A DNA stretch of 7,805 nt from SZUA-265 sp966249405 (GTDB taxonomy: Bacteria; Myxococcota_A; Polyangia; Polyangiales; Polyangiaceae): contig CBINDO010000363.1 of assembly GCA_966249405.1 (NCBI GenBank), forward strand, positions 1 to 7,805, read 5' to 3'. Positions within the stretch are counted from its first letter, which is position 1. Each line of letters begins with the position of its first letter. Below, piece by piece: positions 1-6,211 of this stretch. Under the pieces are notes generated by a model, which was not told where the DNA came from, did no database searches, and was given only the letters and a program-made list of their open reading frames with translations. The position numbers were made by a program, and so were the translations under genes.

Positions 1-628
1 TCTGGCCAGCCGCGCCGCACTCGGCGTCGGGCTTCGGGGGCTTGGGGCCGGCGTCGCCCTCGGGTTCGGGCGGCATGTGTGGGGGCGCAGGCGGACCCGC
101 GTCGCCACCCGGCGCGGGTGGTTTGGGCGGTAATCCTCCGTCGGCATCGGGCGAAGGCATCTCGGGTGGACCCGGCGGTGCCGCGTCCAGCTCGGGTGCG
201 GGCGGCGCGCCCGGCTCACGTTGGCAGATGGGCGCCATCGCCGCGTCTGCTTCCAGCGCCGTTGGGCTCGTTGCCGAACACGTGAACCCGCGGCGGCATA
301 CGTCAGCGTCGCAGCACGGCTCGCCATCTCCCCCACACTCCGTCCCGGGCATCGCGCCGGGACCTTCGGGGGGCAGCATCGGCGGCCGCGCCCCGGCGTC
401 GTCGGCAGTGACGTCGCTCGAGGCGGCCACGGTGGTGTTCGTCGAGGTAACACCCGTGTTCGACGTGGCGGGAGATGGCGGGGTGGGGCGAGGAGGGGTG
501 GGGCTTTGTGTAGGTAACGGCTCGAACGACGCCGCTTCGTTGGTAGACGTGTCGGTGGCCGAGAAGTCGTCGCCACAGCCCGCCAGCAGCGCGATACAGC
601 ACGTGGAGGCGAGCAAGTGCCGCTTCAC
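1..628 (-). CDS. Pro-rich, Cys-rich lipoprotein (C-terminus beyond window)
   Basis: No named family is recognised. The 209 visible codons have no stop and run off the left edge. The GTG at 628 opens a lipoprotein signal peptide: VKRH n-region, hydrophobic stretch, then lipobox L-A-G-C with Cys18, so a membrane-anchored, probably outer-membrane protein is inferred. Residues 24-75 are a Ser/Thr/Pro/Ala spacer. Residues 98-135 form a six-Cys module (C98, C105, C106, C111, C117, C135; it begins CGGDGEPCC), a type common in secreted myxobacterial proteins. Residues 139-202 are a Pro/Gly/Ala/Asp linker with GDAGP repeated, and residues 204-209 (CGAAGQ) look like the start of a second module. In-frame ATGs at 706 and 712 exist, but they would bury the signal peptide behind 26-28 residues. 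No good Shine-Dalgarno precedes any candidate. It lies 203 bp downstream of the CotH-like gene on the same strand. Confidence 0.8.
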   Translation of the reverse strand, partial: MKRHLLASTCCIALLAGCGDDFSATDTSTNEAASFEPLPTQSPTPPRPTPPSPATSNTGVTSTNTTVAASSDVTADDAGARPPMLPPEGPGAMPGTECGGDGEPCCDADVCRRGFTCSATSPTALEADAAMAPICQREPGAPPAPELDAAPPGPPEMPSPDADGGLPPKPPAPGGDAGPPAPPHMPPEPEGDAGPKPPKPDAECGAAGQ

Positions 629-831
629 CGGGGAGGGCACACGACCGGTAGTCTGGAGCGTGAACGGACGTTGGAGTGAGAGGTGAACGCGAAAGGAACG
701 GATCATCGTCATGGAGCCAACCGCAGCTAGGGGAACGCCACCGCGAGGTGACGATGCGTCTGTAGCTTCTCGGCGTTCGGTCTCGCGAACTTTGGCCCAC
801 GAGCCGTTCAGTGTGGCGTCCGTAACGGCGG
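629..831. other. Intergenic gap between CotH-like and Cys-rich lipoprotein genes
   Basis: This 203-bp stretch separates two minus-strand genes. No promoter, terminator or RNA gene could be supported. The reading frame of the downstream lipoprotein stays open on the minus strand right back into the end of the CotH-like gene, so the start at 628 rests on the signal peptide and not on an upstream stop. A 6-bp GTTCAC direct repeat occurs on the minus strand about 22 bp apart shortly before the lipoprotein start. Its meaning is unknown. Confidence 0.5.
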
Positions 832-2262
832 TCACTCCGCGATCAGCGCTTCGAGCCGCTCGCGCAATTGCGGGACCGTGGTGCGCAGATTCTCCACCGC
901 GCTGTCGAAGGTCGCGTACATCGCCGGTGTCGGATCGGCGTGGGCTTCTTCGGCGATGAAGGCGGCGTGCCGGTCGATGTTCTCCAGCATCGTGTCGAGC
1001 GCAAACGGGCCGTCGAGCAGTTCGCGGCTCGCCGTGCGCCAAAGATCGATGTTCTGATTCAGCGCTCTGAAGAACGGATCACACGCGGGCGCGCTCGCCA
1101 AGCCCTCCCAGTATGGATATGTCTCACTGCAATCGTCCGGCAGCACCGTCCAATGGGGAGCTGCGTGGTCCGGGTTGATCCAGAACGTGGACTCGACGTC
1201 CCAGGGGATCAACGTGTATTTCTCCGCCGACTGCTCGTAGATGTAGAAGTTGTGATTGCCGTTGGTGACGCCGTCCGTCCAGAAGTACGTGACACCATCG
1301 TAGCTGGCCACCGCGTCGTCGACCGCCATGTACCGCGCCAGGTACTCGACGTCCATGTAGGAACCGAGTGTGGTCGAGAGCTCGGATTCGGGCGCGGACG
1401 TGAGCGCCTCTGCGAACGCGACGAAGGCGCTCACGTCGCCGATCTCTTCGTTGGTCGCCAAACCTGCGGCGACTGCTGCGGGGTCCGTCTGAGTTGGCCA
1501 GATCTCCTTGTAGAGATTGCCGTCTGGAGCGTCCGGCCAGCGGTCTTTGGTGAACCTGCCGTCGAGTTGTTCGACCATGCCGTAAAGGCCCAACGACTCA
1601 CCGTTGACTCGCAACACCGCCCACGAAGCGCGCGGGGCTACCACGCCCATCGAGCGGTAGAGGTCGTAAGCCAGCCGTTCTTTGAGGCGACTATCGTCGT
1701 GGCGGTAGGCGTTGAAGTTCAGTCGCTTGAGCCCGTAGAAGCGTTGGTCGTCGACGTATTCGTTGAACTTCAGCTTCATGCTCAGGCGCGGGCAGATCAG
1801 CTGATCTTGCTCGTCGAAACACCCGAACAACGAGCCGTAGTAACCTTTGAACCGCATCCCTATGGTGCCGATGTAGCGGCCCTCGAAGCAGGCTCTGGCC
1901 GAGACGTATTCTTCGTCTCGCGCGTTCTGCTGCAGCGCCTCCCATTCTTCGGCAGGCAGATACAGATCGAACTTGGGAACGTGAGGATAACCGAACAGGT
2001 CGTCGGCGTCGCCGTCGGCGACCAATGGGTCCGTGGCTTCGCACGGCAAGTCGCTCGGGACTGCGGCGTCCACAGCGTCGGTATCGCCAGCGGCGGCGTC
2101 GGGCATGGCGCTGCTCGCGGGCGGCTCCGGGGCGCTGCTCGCAGCGGTTTGCAGAGACTCTTCGGGGTCGGTTTCGGTCGTACCCGTAGCGGCGCCGTCG
2201 TCGGAGCACGCGGGAGCGCAAGCCAGTATCAACAGAGGGACGAATAGCCGAGATTTGGACAT
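832..2262 (-). CDS. CotH-type kinase-fold lipoprotein
   Basis: This is a 476-residue CotH family protein. Bacillus CotH is an atypical protein kinase that phosphorylates spore-coat proteins on Ser; the substrate here is unknown. The N-terminus is a lipoprotein signal (MSKSRLFVPLLILACAPAC; Cys19 followed by SDDG, or Cys15), so the domain would sit outside the cytoplasm. Residues 22-72 are a Ala/Ser/Thr/Asp-rich spacer. The CotH core spans roughly 90-440: IGMRFKG (134-140), SMKLKF (161-166), GLKRLNFN (177-184), APRASWAVLRVNGESLGLYGMVEQLD (209-234 region), DGNLYK (247-252), YMAVDD (311-316), NHNFYIY (336-342) and IPWDVE (352-357). The ATG at 2262 is chosen because it starts the signal peptide; an upstream in-frame start at 2316 would add 18 residues before it. 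No clear Shine-Dalgarno is seen. The motif PWDVE has Glu where many relatives have Asp or Asn. Family assignment is strong, activity is inferred. Confidence 0.9.
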   Translation of the reverse strand: MSKSRLFVPLLILACAPACSDDGAATGTTETDPEESLQTAASSAPEPPASSAMPDAAAGDTDAVDAAVPSDLPCEATDPLVADGDADDLFGYPHVPKFDLYLPAEEWEALQQNARDEEYVSARACFEGRYIGTIGMRFKGYYGSLFGCFDEQDQLICPRLSMKLKFNEYVDDQRFYGLKRLNFNAYRHDDSRLKERLAYDLYRSMGVVAPRASWAVLRVNGESLGLYGMVEQLDGRFTKDRWPDAPDGNLYKEIWPTQTDPAAVAAGLATNEEIGDVSAFVAFAEALTSAPESELSTTLGSYMDVEYLARYMAVDDAVASYDGVTYFWTDGVTNGNHNFYIYEQSAEKYTLIPWDVESTFWINPDHAAPHWTVLPDDCSETYPYWEGLASAPACDPFFRALNQNIDLWRTASRELLDGPFALDTMLENIDRHAAFIAEEAHADPTPAMYATFDSAVENLRTTVPQLRERLEALIAE

Positions 2263-2495
2263 AGGCGTGGTGGGAGTGTGTGCACCTCTCGGCGGCACCA
2301 ACCGCACGAGAATCACGACTTCTGCAAACCCAGACGCCCGTGCTCACCATCTTGGCTCACGTCCACGAAACACCACGGCAACCACGGGCACGAGCGCCAC
2401 GCCCTGTCGGAGCGGGTGCGTTCGTTTCACTCCTCTCCGCAAGTTTCTACCATGCCTGTGAACGGGCCTGCGCAAGGTGTCAGGCGGGTCGCGGC
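2263..2495. other. Intergenic gap upstream of the CotH-like gene
   Basis: This 233-bp stretch separates the beta-propeller gene (ends at 2496) and the CotH-like gene (starts at 2262), both on the minus strand. No convincing terminator hairpin or promoter hexamers were found. It includes a 28-codon minus-strand reading frame (2344-2430, GTG start) preceded directly by a purine-rich GGAGAGGA. This frame is too short and unsupported to call as a gene. Confidence 0.5.
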
Positions 2496-3365
2496 TCACT
2501 CGAACGTGAAAAAGCTGACCGTATCGCCGAACAACTGCGGTACGGCCAGGCGACGGGACACTGGGTCGAATCCGATGTCGGCGCTGCCCTGAAGCCCGAG
2601 CGCGGCATTGTCGACGTAGAGTTGTGTCTCACCGTCCGAGTCGAAGTGATAGACGCCGGTGAACGTATCGGACGCTAGGAACTCGTCACCGTGAGCGACG
2701 AGCCCGTCGAGGGGAGCAAAGCGCTCTGTTACGGCCGACAGTGTTCCGGACGCTAGGTGCAAAGACCAAAGGCGCCCCGGCTTGCTCGGAATGAACGTGG
2801 CAGGGTCCGGTTCGGGACCGACCGAGGCGATGAAGAGCTCATCTCCTTGCACGGCGAGCCCGTTGGGCGTCTCCAGGCGTGCGTCTCGCAAAACGGTGCT
2901 CACCTTGCCCTTCTGGATCCGGAAGATGGCGTTACCGAAGCTGTCGGAGACGTACACGGCGCGGCGCGCAGCATCGACCGCTACGTCGTTCAAGAAGACC
3001 GCGTCGGGCACGCTCAGCGTAACGATGCTGGAGGGTGCTTTCAAGTCGACGACCGTCACGTGCGTCGAATCGGCGACGTACAAGCGACCGTCCAAAACAC
3101 CGAGCCCCTTTGGATCATCGAGCCCAGACACGAATTGGCGGTCGAGCATGTTGCCGGCTTCGTCGAGGCGCGAAACGAACCCATCCGACGGCACCTGGAA
3201 TTGTCCGATGTTGGACACGAACCAGGTTCGCGTGGTTGGGTCCCACAATGCGCTCTCGGGGTGCACGAAGCCGGAAGTGGAGCTGGTGAAGGTTGGTGGG
3301 GCGTCGAGACCGGTGTTGCAGGCGACGAGCAAGCAGGCAGAGAGCGTAAGTATTCTGTTGTTCAC
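2496..3365 (-). CDS. SMP-30/gluconolactonase-like beta-propeller lipoprotein
   Basis: This 289-residue protein resembles the SMP-30/gluconolactonase/LRE beta-propeller family, whose members are metal-dependent lactonases or esterases. A lipoprotein signal ends at L-V-A-C (Cys16), so it is probably anchored in the envelope and faces the periplasm or surface. Repeated blade motifs are visible: GLGVLDGRLYVADS (87-100), VAVDAARRAVYVSDS (128-142), GLAVQGDELFIAS (169-181) and GLVAHGDEFLASD (221-233). Candidate metal ligands match the family pattern: Glu37 in PESALWD, Asn126 in FLND, Asn168 in TPNG and Asp220 in LDG. The GTG at 3365 is chosen because AAGGA lies 8 bp upstream and the signal peptide starts there; a longer frame from 3431 would cross the regulatory gap. 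It is divergent from a LysR gene that probably regulates it. The substrate is not predictable, and a non-enzymatic propeller role is possible. Confidence 0.85.
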   Translation of the reverse strand: MNNRILTLSACLLVACNTGLDAPPTFTSSTSGFVHPESALWDPTTRTWFVSNIGQFQVPSDGFVSRLDEAGNMLDRQFVSGLDDPKGLGVLDGRLYVADSTHVTVVDLKAPSSIVTLSVPDAVFLNDVAVDAARRAVYVSDSFGNAIFRIQKGKVSTVLRDARLETPNGLAVQGDELFIASVGPEPDPATFIPSKPGRLWSLHLASGTLSAVTERFAPLDGLVAHGDEFLASDTFTGVYHFDSDGETQLYVDNAALGLQGSADIGFDPVSRRLAVPQLFGDTVSFFTFE

Positions 3366-3373
3366 GGTGTTGT

Positions 3374-3378
3374 CCTTT
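3374..3378 (-). promoter_or_regulatory. Shine-Dalgarno of the beta-propeller lipoprotein gene
   Basis: The minus strand reads AAGGA here, within GGAAAGGA, 8 bp before the GTG at 3365. It is the clearest ribosome binding site in the window and fixes the start of this gene against the longer upstream frame. Confidence 0.75.
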
Positions 3379-3431
3379 CCATTCAGCCGCGGTCTTTGCG
3401 CTGACTGGTGAGGACACCTTGCGCGAACCAA

Positions 3432-3467
3432 GCATTTGCGTCCAATGCATGTTAGTAATCGTGATTA
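3432..3467. promoter_or_regulatory. Candidate LysR operator region
   Basis: The 101-bp gap between the divergent beta-propeller and LysR genes holds a perfect inverted repeat GCATT-N7-AATGC (3432-3448) and a palindrome TAATC-GT-GATTA (3456-3467). ATGCATG also occurs twice, at 3445 and 3467, 22 bp apart, which is about two helical turns. LysR regulators typically bind inverted repeats of 15-17 bp between themselves and a divergent target, with recognition and activation half-sites two turns apart. The patch is AT-richer than its surroundings. The first repeat is not an exact T-N11-A box. The palindrome abuts the chosen LysR start, which would suit autorepression. Binding is inferred. Confidence 0.5.
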
Positions 3468-4384
3468 TGCATGAGGCGCAATTGACTGGCTTGGACCTCA
3501 ACCTGCTCGTGGTTCTCGACGTTCTCCTCGAAGAGCAGAACGTGACGCGAGCGGCGAAGCGGTTGGGGCTGACCCAGAGCGCAACCAGCCGCGCCCTCGG
3601 CCGCTTGCGCGATCAATTCGACGATCCGCTGCTCGGTCGCACGCACAGTGGGATGTTGCCGACGTTGCGGGCCATGGAGCTGCGTGAAGGGTTGCGTGAC
3701 GCGCTGCAATCTTTGGTTGCACTCACGCGCGCGGCGGCGCGGTTCGATGCAGCCGTGTTGTCGCGTACCTTTCGCGTTGCCACCGCCGACTACTGCGTCG
3801 CGGTTGTCATCCCGCCGTTGCTTGGCATGATTCAGGCGGTAGCGCCGTTGGTCCGAGTCGAAGTTGCCACGCCTGGTGAGCGGATCGACGAGCAGCTCGA
3901 GGCCGGTGACATCGACGTGTTCATCGGACCGCGGCGAGCGAGCTTCAAGGGCGTCGTGTGGAAGCCGCTGTTGAAAGACGAGTTCGTCACCCTGGTGCGT
4001 CGCGACCACCCGAACGTTGGGCGCACCTTGACCCGCGCTCAGTTTGCATCCTTGGGTCACATCGTGGTTACACCGGAGCGCAACGCGACCCCGAGCGCGA
4101 TCGACCGGGAGCTGGAGAAACATGGTTCGAGTCGGCACGTGGCGTTGAGGGTGCCGAGTTTCTTGGTCGCGCCATTGGTCGTCAGCCAGTCGGACTTGAT
4201 TTGCACGATCCCGCGGCGCCTAGCGCAGCGCTTCGACGCCACGCTACCGCTGCGCTTGCACAAGACACCGCTCGAATTGGGGCCGTTGAACTTGTCGATT
4301 GCGTGGCACGAGCGGTTTCAAGGCGACGAAGCCCACCAGTGGTTTCGTAAGTTGGTCGCTGACGCAGCGGGCGAACACCGGTGA
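3467..4384 (+). CDS. LysR-type transcriptional regulator, NodD/NahR-like class
   Basis: This 305-residue protein has the normal length and layout of a LysR regulator. The N-terminal winged helix-turn-helix covers about residues 7-65 (DLNLLVVLDVLLEE, NVTRAAKRLGLTQSATSRAL, then LRDQFDDPLLGRT). The effector-binding domain covers about 90-300 and carries the signatures of the NodD/NahR/LeuO-like group, including VPSFLVAPLVVSQSDLICT (229-247) and AWHERFQGDEAHQWFR (279-294). Members of this group usually bind small aromatic or related ligands and activate a neighbouring gene; the ligand here is unknown. The ATG at 3467 gives the standard N-terminus. A frame from TTG 3419 adds 16 residues that do not look like the family, and GTG 3461 is also possible. 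It is divergent from the beta-propeller lipoprotein, its likely target, and also lies just upstream of a methyltransferase gene on the same strand. Confidence 0.92.
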   Translation: MHEAQLTGLDLNLLVVLDVLLEEQNVTRAAKRLGLTQSATSRALGRLRDQFDDPLLGRTHSGMLPTLRAMELREGLRDALQSLVALTRAAARFDAAVLSRTFRVATADYCVAVVIPPLLGMIQAVAPLVRVEVATPGERIDEQLEAGDIDVFIGPRRASFKGVVWKPLLKDEFVTLVRRDHPNVGRTLTRAQFASLGHIVVTPERNATPSAIDRELEKHGSSRHVALRVPSFLVAPLVVSQSDLICTIPRRLAQRFDATLPLRLHKTPLELGPLNLSIAWHERFQGDEAHQWFRKLVADAAGEHR

Positions 4385-4440
4385 CCGCGAGGTTTGCGAA
4401 AGCCGTTGCATCGCGCAGCCACCGCCGACTATCAGGGGTC

Positions 4441-5112
4441 ATGCCCGAGTACTACCATCCGCGACCGGACGTCGCCGAGTTGGTGTCGCGAGACAGTCGT
4501 GTCATCGTCGACGTTGGATGCGGCGCCGGTCTGCTCGGGGCGCAACTGAAACGCGACCAACCGGGGCGTATCGTCTACGGCATCGAGCCGGACCGGGCGG
4601 CGGCGGAGCGCGCTCGGGGCGCGCTCGACGACGTGCTCCACGGCGGCGCGGAGACTCCGTGGCCCGACCATTGGCAGCGCCCGGATTGCCTCGTGTTCGC
4701 GGACGTGCTCGAGCACATGGTCGACCCGTGGTCGACCTTGCGTAGCGCTGCCGCACAGCTCGGCGCGGGTGGTCGTGTGCTCATCAGTTTACCTAACGCC
4801 GCTCACTACTCCGTGGTGGGACCTTTGGTGCTGCACGGGCGTTGGGAGTATCGCGAGCAAGGGATTTTGGACCGCACCCACTTGCGGTTTTTTACGCGCA
4901 AGTCGGCGTTCGAACTCGTTCAATCCGCTGGTTTGGATGTCGTGCAGTGCAAACGCAGTCTCGGTTGGCCTCGGGGAGTTTTGGGTCGCAGTTTCCGAGT
5001 GGTCACTTCCGCCGAACAGCGAGCGGAGGAACGAAGCGGTGTTCATCCAGAGGGTCGTCGCTTGCTCGATCACGTGACGGTTCAGTACTTGATCAGCGCG
5101 CGCAAGCCTTGA
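4441..5112 (+). CDS. Class I SAM-dependent methyltransferase, surface-glycan type
   Basis: This 223-residue protein is a class I methyltransferase (Methyltransf_23-like) that transfers a methyl group from S-adenosylmethionine in the cytoplasm. The SAM-binding motif VDVGCGAG is at 23-30, the acidic residue ending beta-2 is Glu49 in GIEPD, and the FADVLEH motif is at 86-92. SLPN (116-119) and GILDRTHLRFFT (141-152) are typical of methyltransferases in polysaccharide and O-antigen loci. The acceptor is unknown. The ATG at 4441 is chosen because homologues begin close to the EYY..RP..A.LV pattern; AGGGG lies just before it, though unusually near. An alternative GTG at 4381 overlaps the LysR stop as GTGA and adds 20 basic residues, which would imply translational coupling. 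Either way it probably shares a transcript with lysR. Confidence 0.88.
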   Translation: MPEYYHPRPDVAELVSRDSRVIVDVGCGAGLLGAQLKRDQPGRIVYGIEPDRAAAERARGALDDVLHGGAETPWPDHWQRPDCLVFADVLEHMVDPWSTLRSAAAQLGAGGRVLISLPNAAHYSVVGPLVLHGRWEYREQGILDRTHLRFFTRKSAFELVQSAGLDVVQCKRSLGWPRGVLGRSFRVVTSAEQRAEERSGVHPEGRRLLDHVTVQYLISARKP

Positions 5113-5113
5113 C

Positions 5114-5150
5114 CCAGCGCTGCAACAAGAACCAGTGCTGCAATAAAGAA
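5114..5150. repeat. Two-copy imperfect tandem repeat, 18/19 bp
   Basis: CCAGCGCTGCAACAAGAA (5114-5131) is followed directly by CCAGTGCTGCAATAAAGAA (5132-5150). The copies differ by two C-to-T changes and one extra A. It starts just after the stop of the upstream methyltransferase. The function is unknown; replication slippage is the simple explanation. Confidence 0.8.
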
Positions 5151-5180
5151 AGGCGGAGTTCGGTTCAGTTGATGAACTCC
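5140..5180 (-). terminator. Candidate intrinsic terminator of the minus-strand methyltransferase
   Basis: A perfect 7-bp inverted repeat, GGAGTTC (5155-5161) and GAACTCC (5174-5180), with a 12-nt loop lies 32 bp beyond the end of the minus-strand gene. Read on the minus strand the hairpin is followed by a T-rich run, CGCCTTTCTTTATTG. The stem is only moderately GC-rich and the T run is interrupted, so termination may be partial. On the plus strand no T run follows, so it would not serve the convergent gene well. Confidence 0.5.
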
Positions 5181-5211
5181 AACACTAGGCTAGCCTTCGG
5201 CATCATCACGC

Positions 5212-5967
5212 TCAGCGGCCGGCGGCGTACAAACTGAGCTTGCGCGCCCAACGGCGTGGGTGCGCGATGCCGAGCACGCGCTCTCGGAACGCGGCAGCAC
5301 GCGCCGCGTTCATGGCCGGGCCGATGAACGAGATCGAACCCAGTATCCCGAACAGAGTGGTCTCGTCGACGTCGAGCTCCTGGGTCCAAGTGAGGGGCTC
5401 GGGACAACGCATGCCGGAGGTGGCGAACAACTCGGTGAGACTTTGGCGGGTGTCGCGGGGTCGCCGTGGCGCGGACTGCTCCATGATCGCCTGGAGTTCG
5501 TCCATGAAGGGGGTTGGGGCAAACTCACAAATTAGCACCGCGAGCTTGCCGCGTCTCGTGAGCACCCGGGCGATTTCACGAGCCGCCCGTTCGCTGTCCA
5601 TGAAGTGCAACGCGTCCGCGACCACCACGAGTTGGAACGACGCTGGCGCGAACGGGAGTGCCTCGGCCTGGCCGTGTAACGTCGTCAGCTTTAACTGCGC
5701 TCGTTGGGCCTTGTGCTCCAAACGTCGCAACATATCGACCGCCGGCTCGACCGCGGTCACTGCCAAGCCGCGTTCCGCGAGCGGCAGCGCAAGGTGTCCG
5801 AGGCCCGCGCCGACGTCCAATACCGGCGCTGCCTCGGCGGCCAGTGTGGCGATCGCGTCGACCAAGGCTTCTGGGTATGGCGGGCGAGCCTCGTAGGGGT
5901 CGACCATGCGGTTGAAAACCCAGGCCGTGGGGTCCTGCAGCGTCACTTTGCGGCGACCGATACTCAT
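5212..5967 (-). CDS. Class I SAM-dependent methyltransferase (Methyltransf_11 type)
   Basis: This 251-residue protein has the class I methyltransferase fold and is cytoplasmic, with no signal or membrane segment. The N-terminus carries DPYEARPPYPEALVDAI (23-39), a pattern shared by a large group of small-molecule methyltransferases. The SAM-binding motif LDVGAGLGH is at 50-58, acidic Glu74 is in TAVEP, AEALPF is at 101-106, and VVVADALHF at 114-122 is followed by a helix and the RRGKLAVL strand. The C-terminal part (about 140-251) is the variable acceptor-recognition region, and the substrate cannot be told. The ATG at 5967 is chosen; a tandem GTG-GTG at 5979/5976 would add 4 or 3 residues. 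No strong Shine-Dalgarno is seen. It is convergent with the upstream methyltransferase but of a different subfamily, so they are not recent duplicates. It is divergent from the MYXO-CTERM gene. Confidence 0.85.
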   Translation of the reverse strand: MSIGRRKVTLQDPTAWVFNRMVDPYEARPPYPEALVDAIATLAAEAAPVLDVGAGLGHLALPLAERGLAVTAVEPAVDMLRRLEHKAQRAQLKLTTLHGQAEALPFAPASFQLVVVADALHFMDSERAAREIARVLTRRGKLAVLICEFAPTPFMDELQAIMEQSAPRRPRDTRQSLTELFATSGMRCPEPLTWTQELDVDETTLFGILGSISFIGPAMNAARAAAFRERVLGIAHPRRWARKLSLYAAGR

Positions 5968-6211
5968 GGCCGGCACCACTCTGCGGCTCGGCCGTGGAAA
6001 CGGTGCGACAAAACCGGGGCGTTCGAAGTCACGGATGCGACCCCTCGGATCTGGGTTGGTGCTTCGAGGGTCGACGCGTCGGCACGCGCGCTTGCAGGGT
6101 CACCACAAGTGTGAACCGAGCTCTCGCTCAAGGCCCCAGGGTGTACTGAACAGGTGCAGGCTCGTGTAGGCAACGGTGGCTAGGCTTACGACACCTGCTA
6201 GGCTTTGGCCC
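5968..6211. promoter_or_regulatory. Divergent intergenic region with repeats and palindrome
   Basis: This 244-bp gap lies between two divergent genes and must hold both promoters, but no hexamer pair is convincing. It contains a bulged inverted repeat (6038-6047 with 6065-6073, CGACCCCTCG against CGAGGGTCG), immediately followed by an overlapping perfect 10-bp palindrome CGACGCGTCG (6072-6081). A 9-bp direct repeat GCTAGGCTT occurs at 6179-6187 and 6197-6205, 18 bp apart, just before the plus-strand start at 6212. These could be regulator sites; which gene they serve is unknown. Confidence 0.4.

Noticed and set aside
42..686. Plus-strand 214-codon Gly/Ala/Ser-rich reading frame
   Set aside because: It is the antisense shadow of the Pro-rich linker of the minus-strand lipoprotein; it has no signal peptide or domain, while the opposite strand has a clear lipoprotein signal and Cys module.
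303..800. Minus-strand 165-codon reading frame rich in Arg and His
   Set aside because: It overlaps the lipoprotein gene in another frame, has no recognisable domain and has the composition of an out-of-frame GC-rich read.
868..2247. Plus-strand 459-codon reading frame opposite the CotH-like gene
   Set aside because: It is a long antisense frame caused by GC-rich codon structure; the minus strand carries the conserved CotH motifs.
2344..2430. Minus-strand 28-codon GTG frame preceded by GGAGAGGA
   Set aside because: The purine-rich site is almost touching the start, the peptide has no lipobox or known family, and nothing else supports expression.
3452..4138. Minus-strand 228-codon reading frame inside the LysR gene
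   Set aside because: It is antisense to well-conserved LysR motifs and has no domain of its own.
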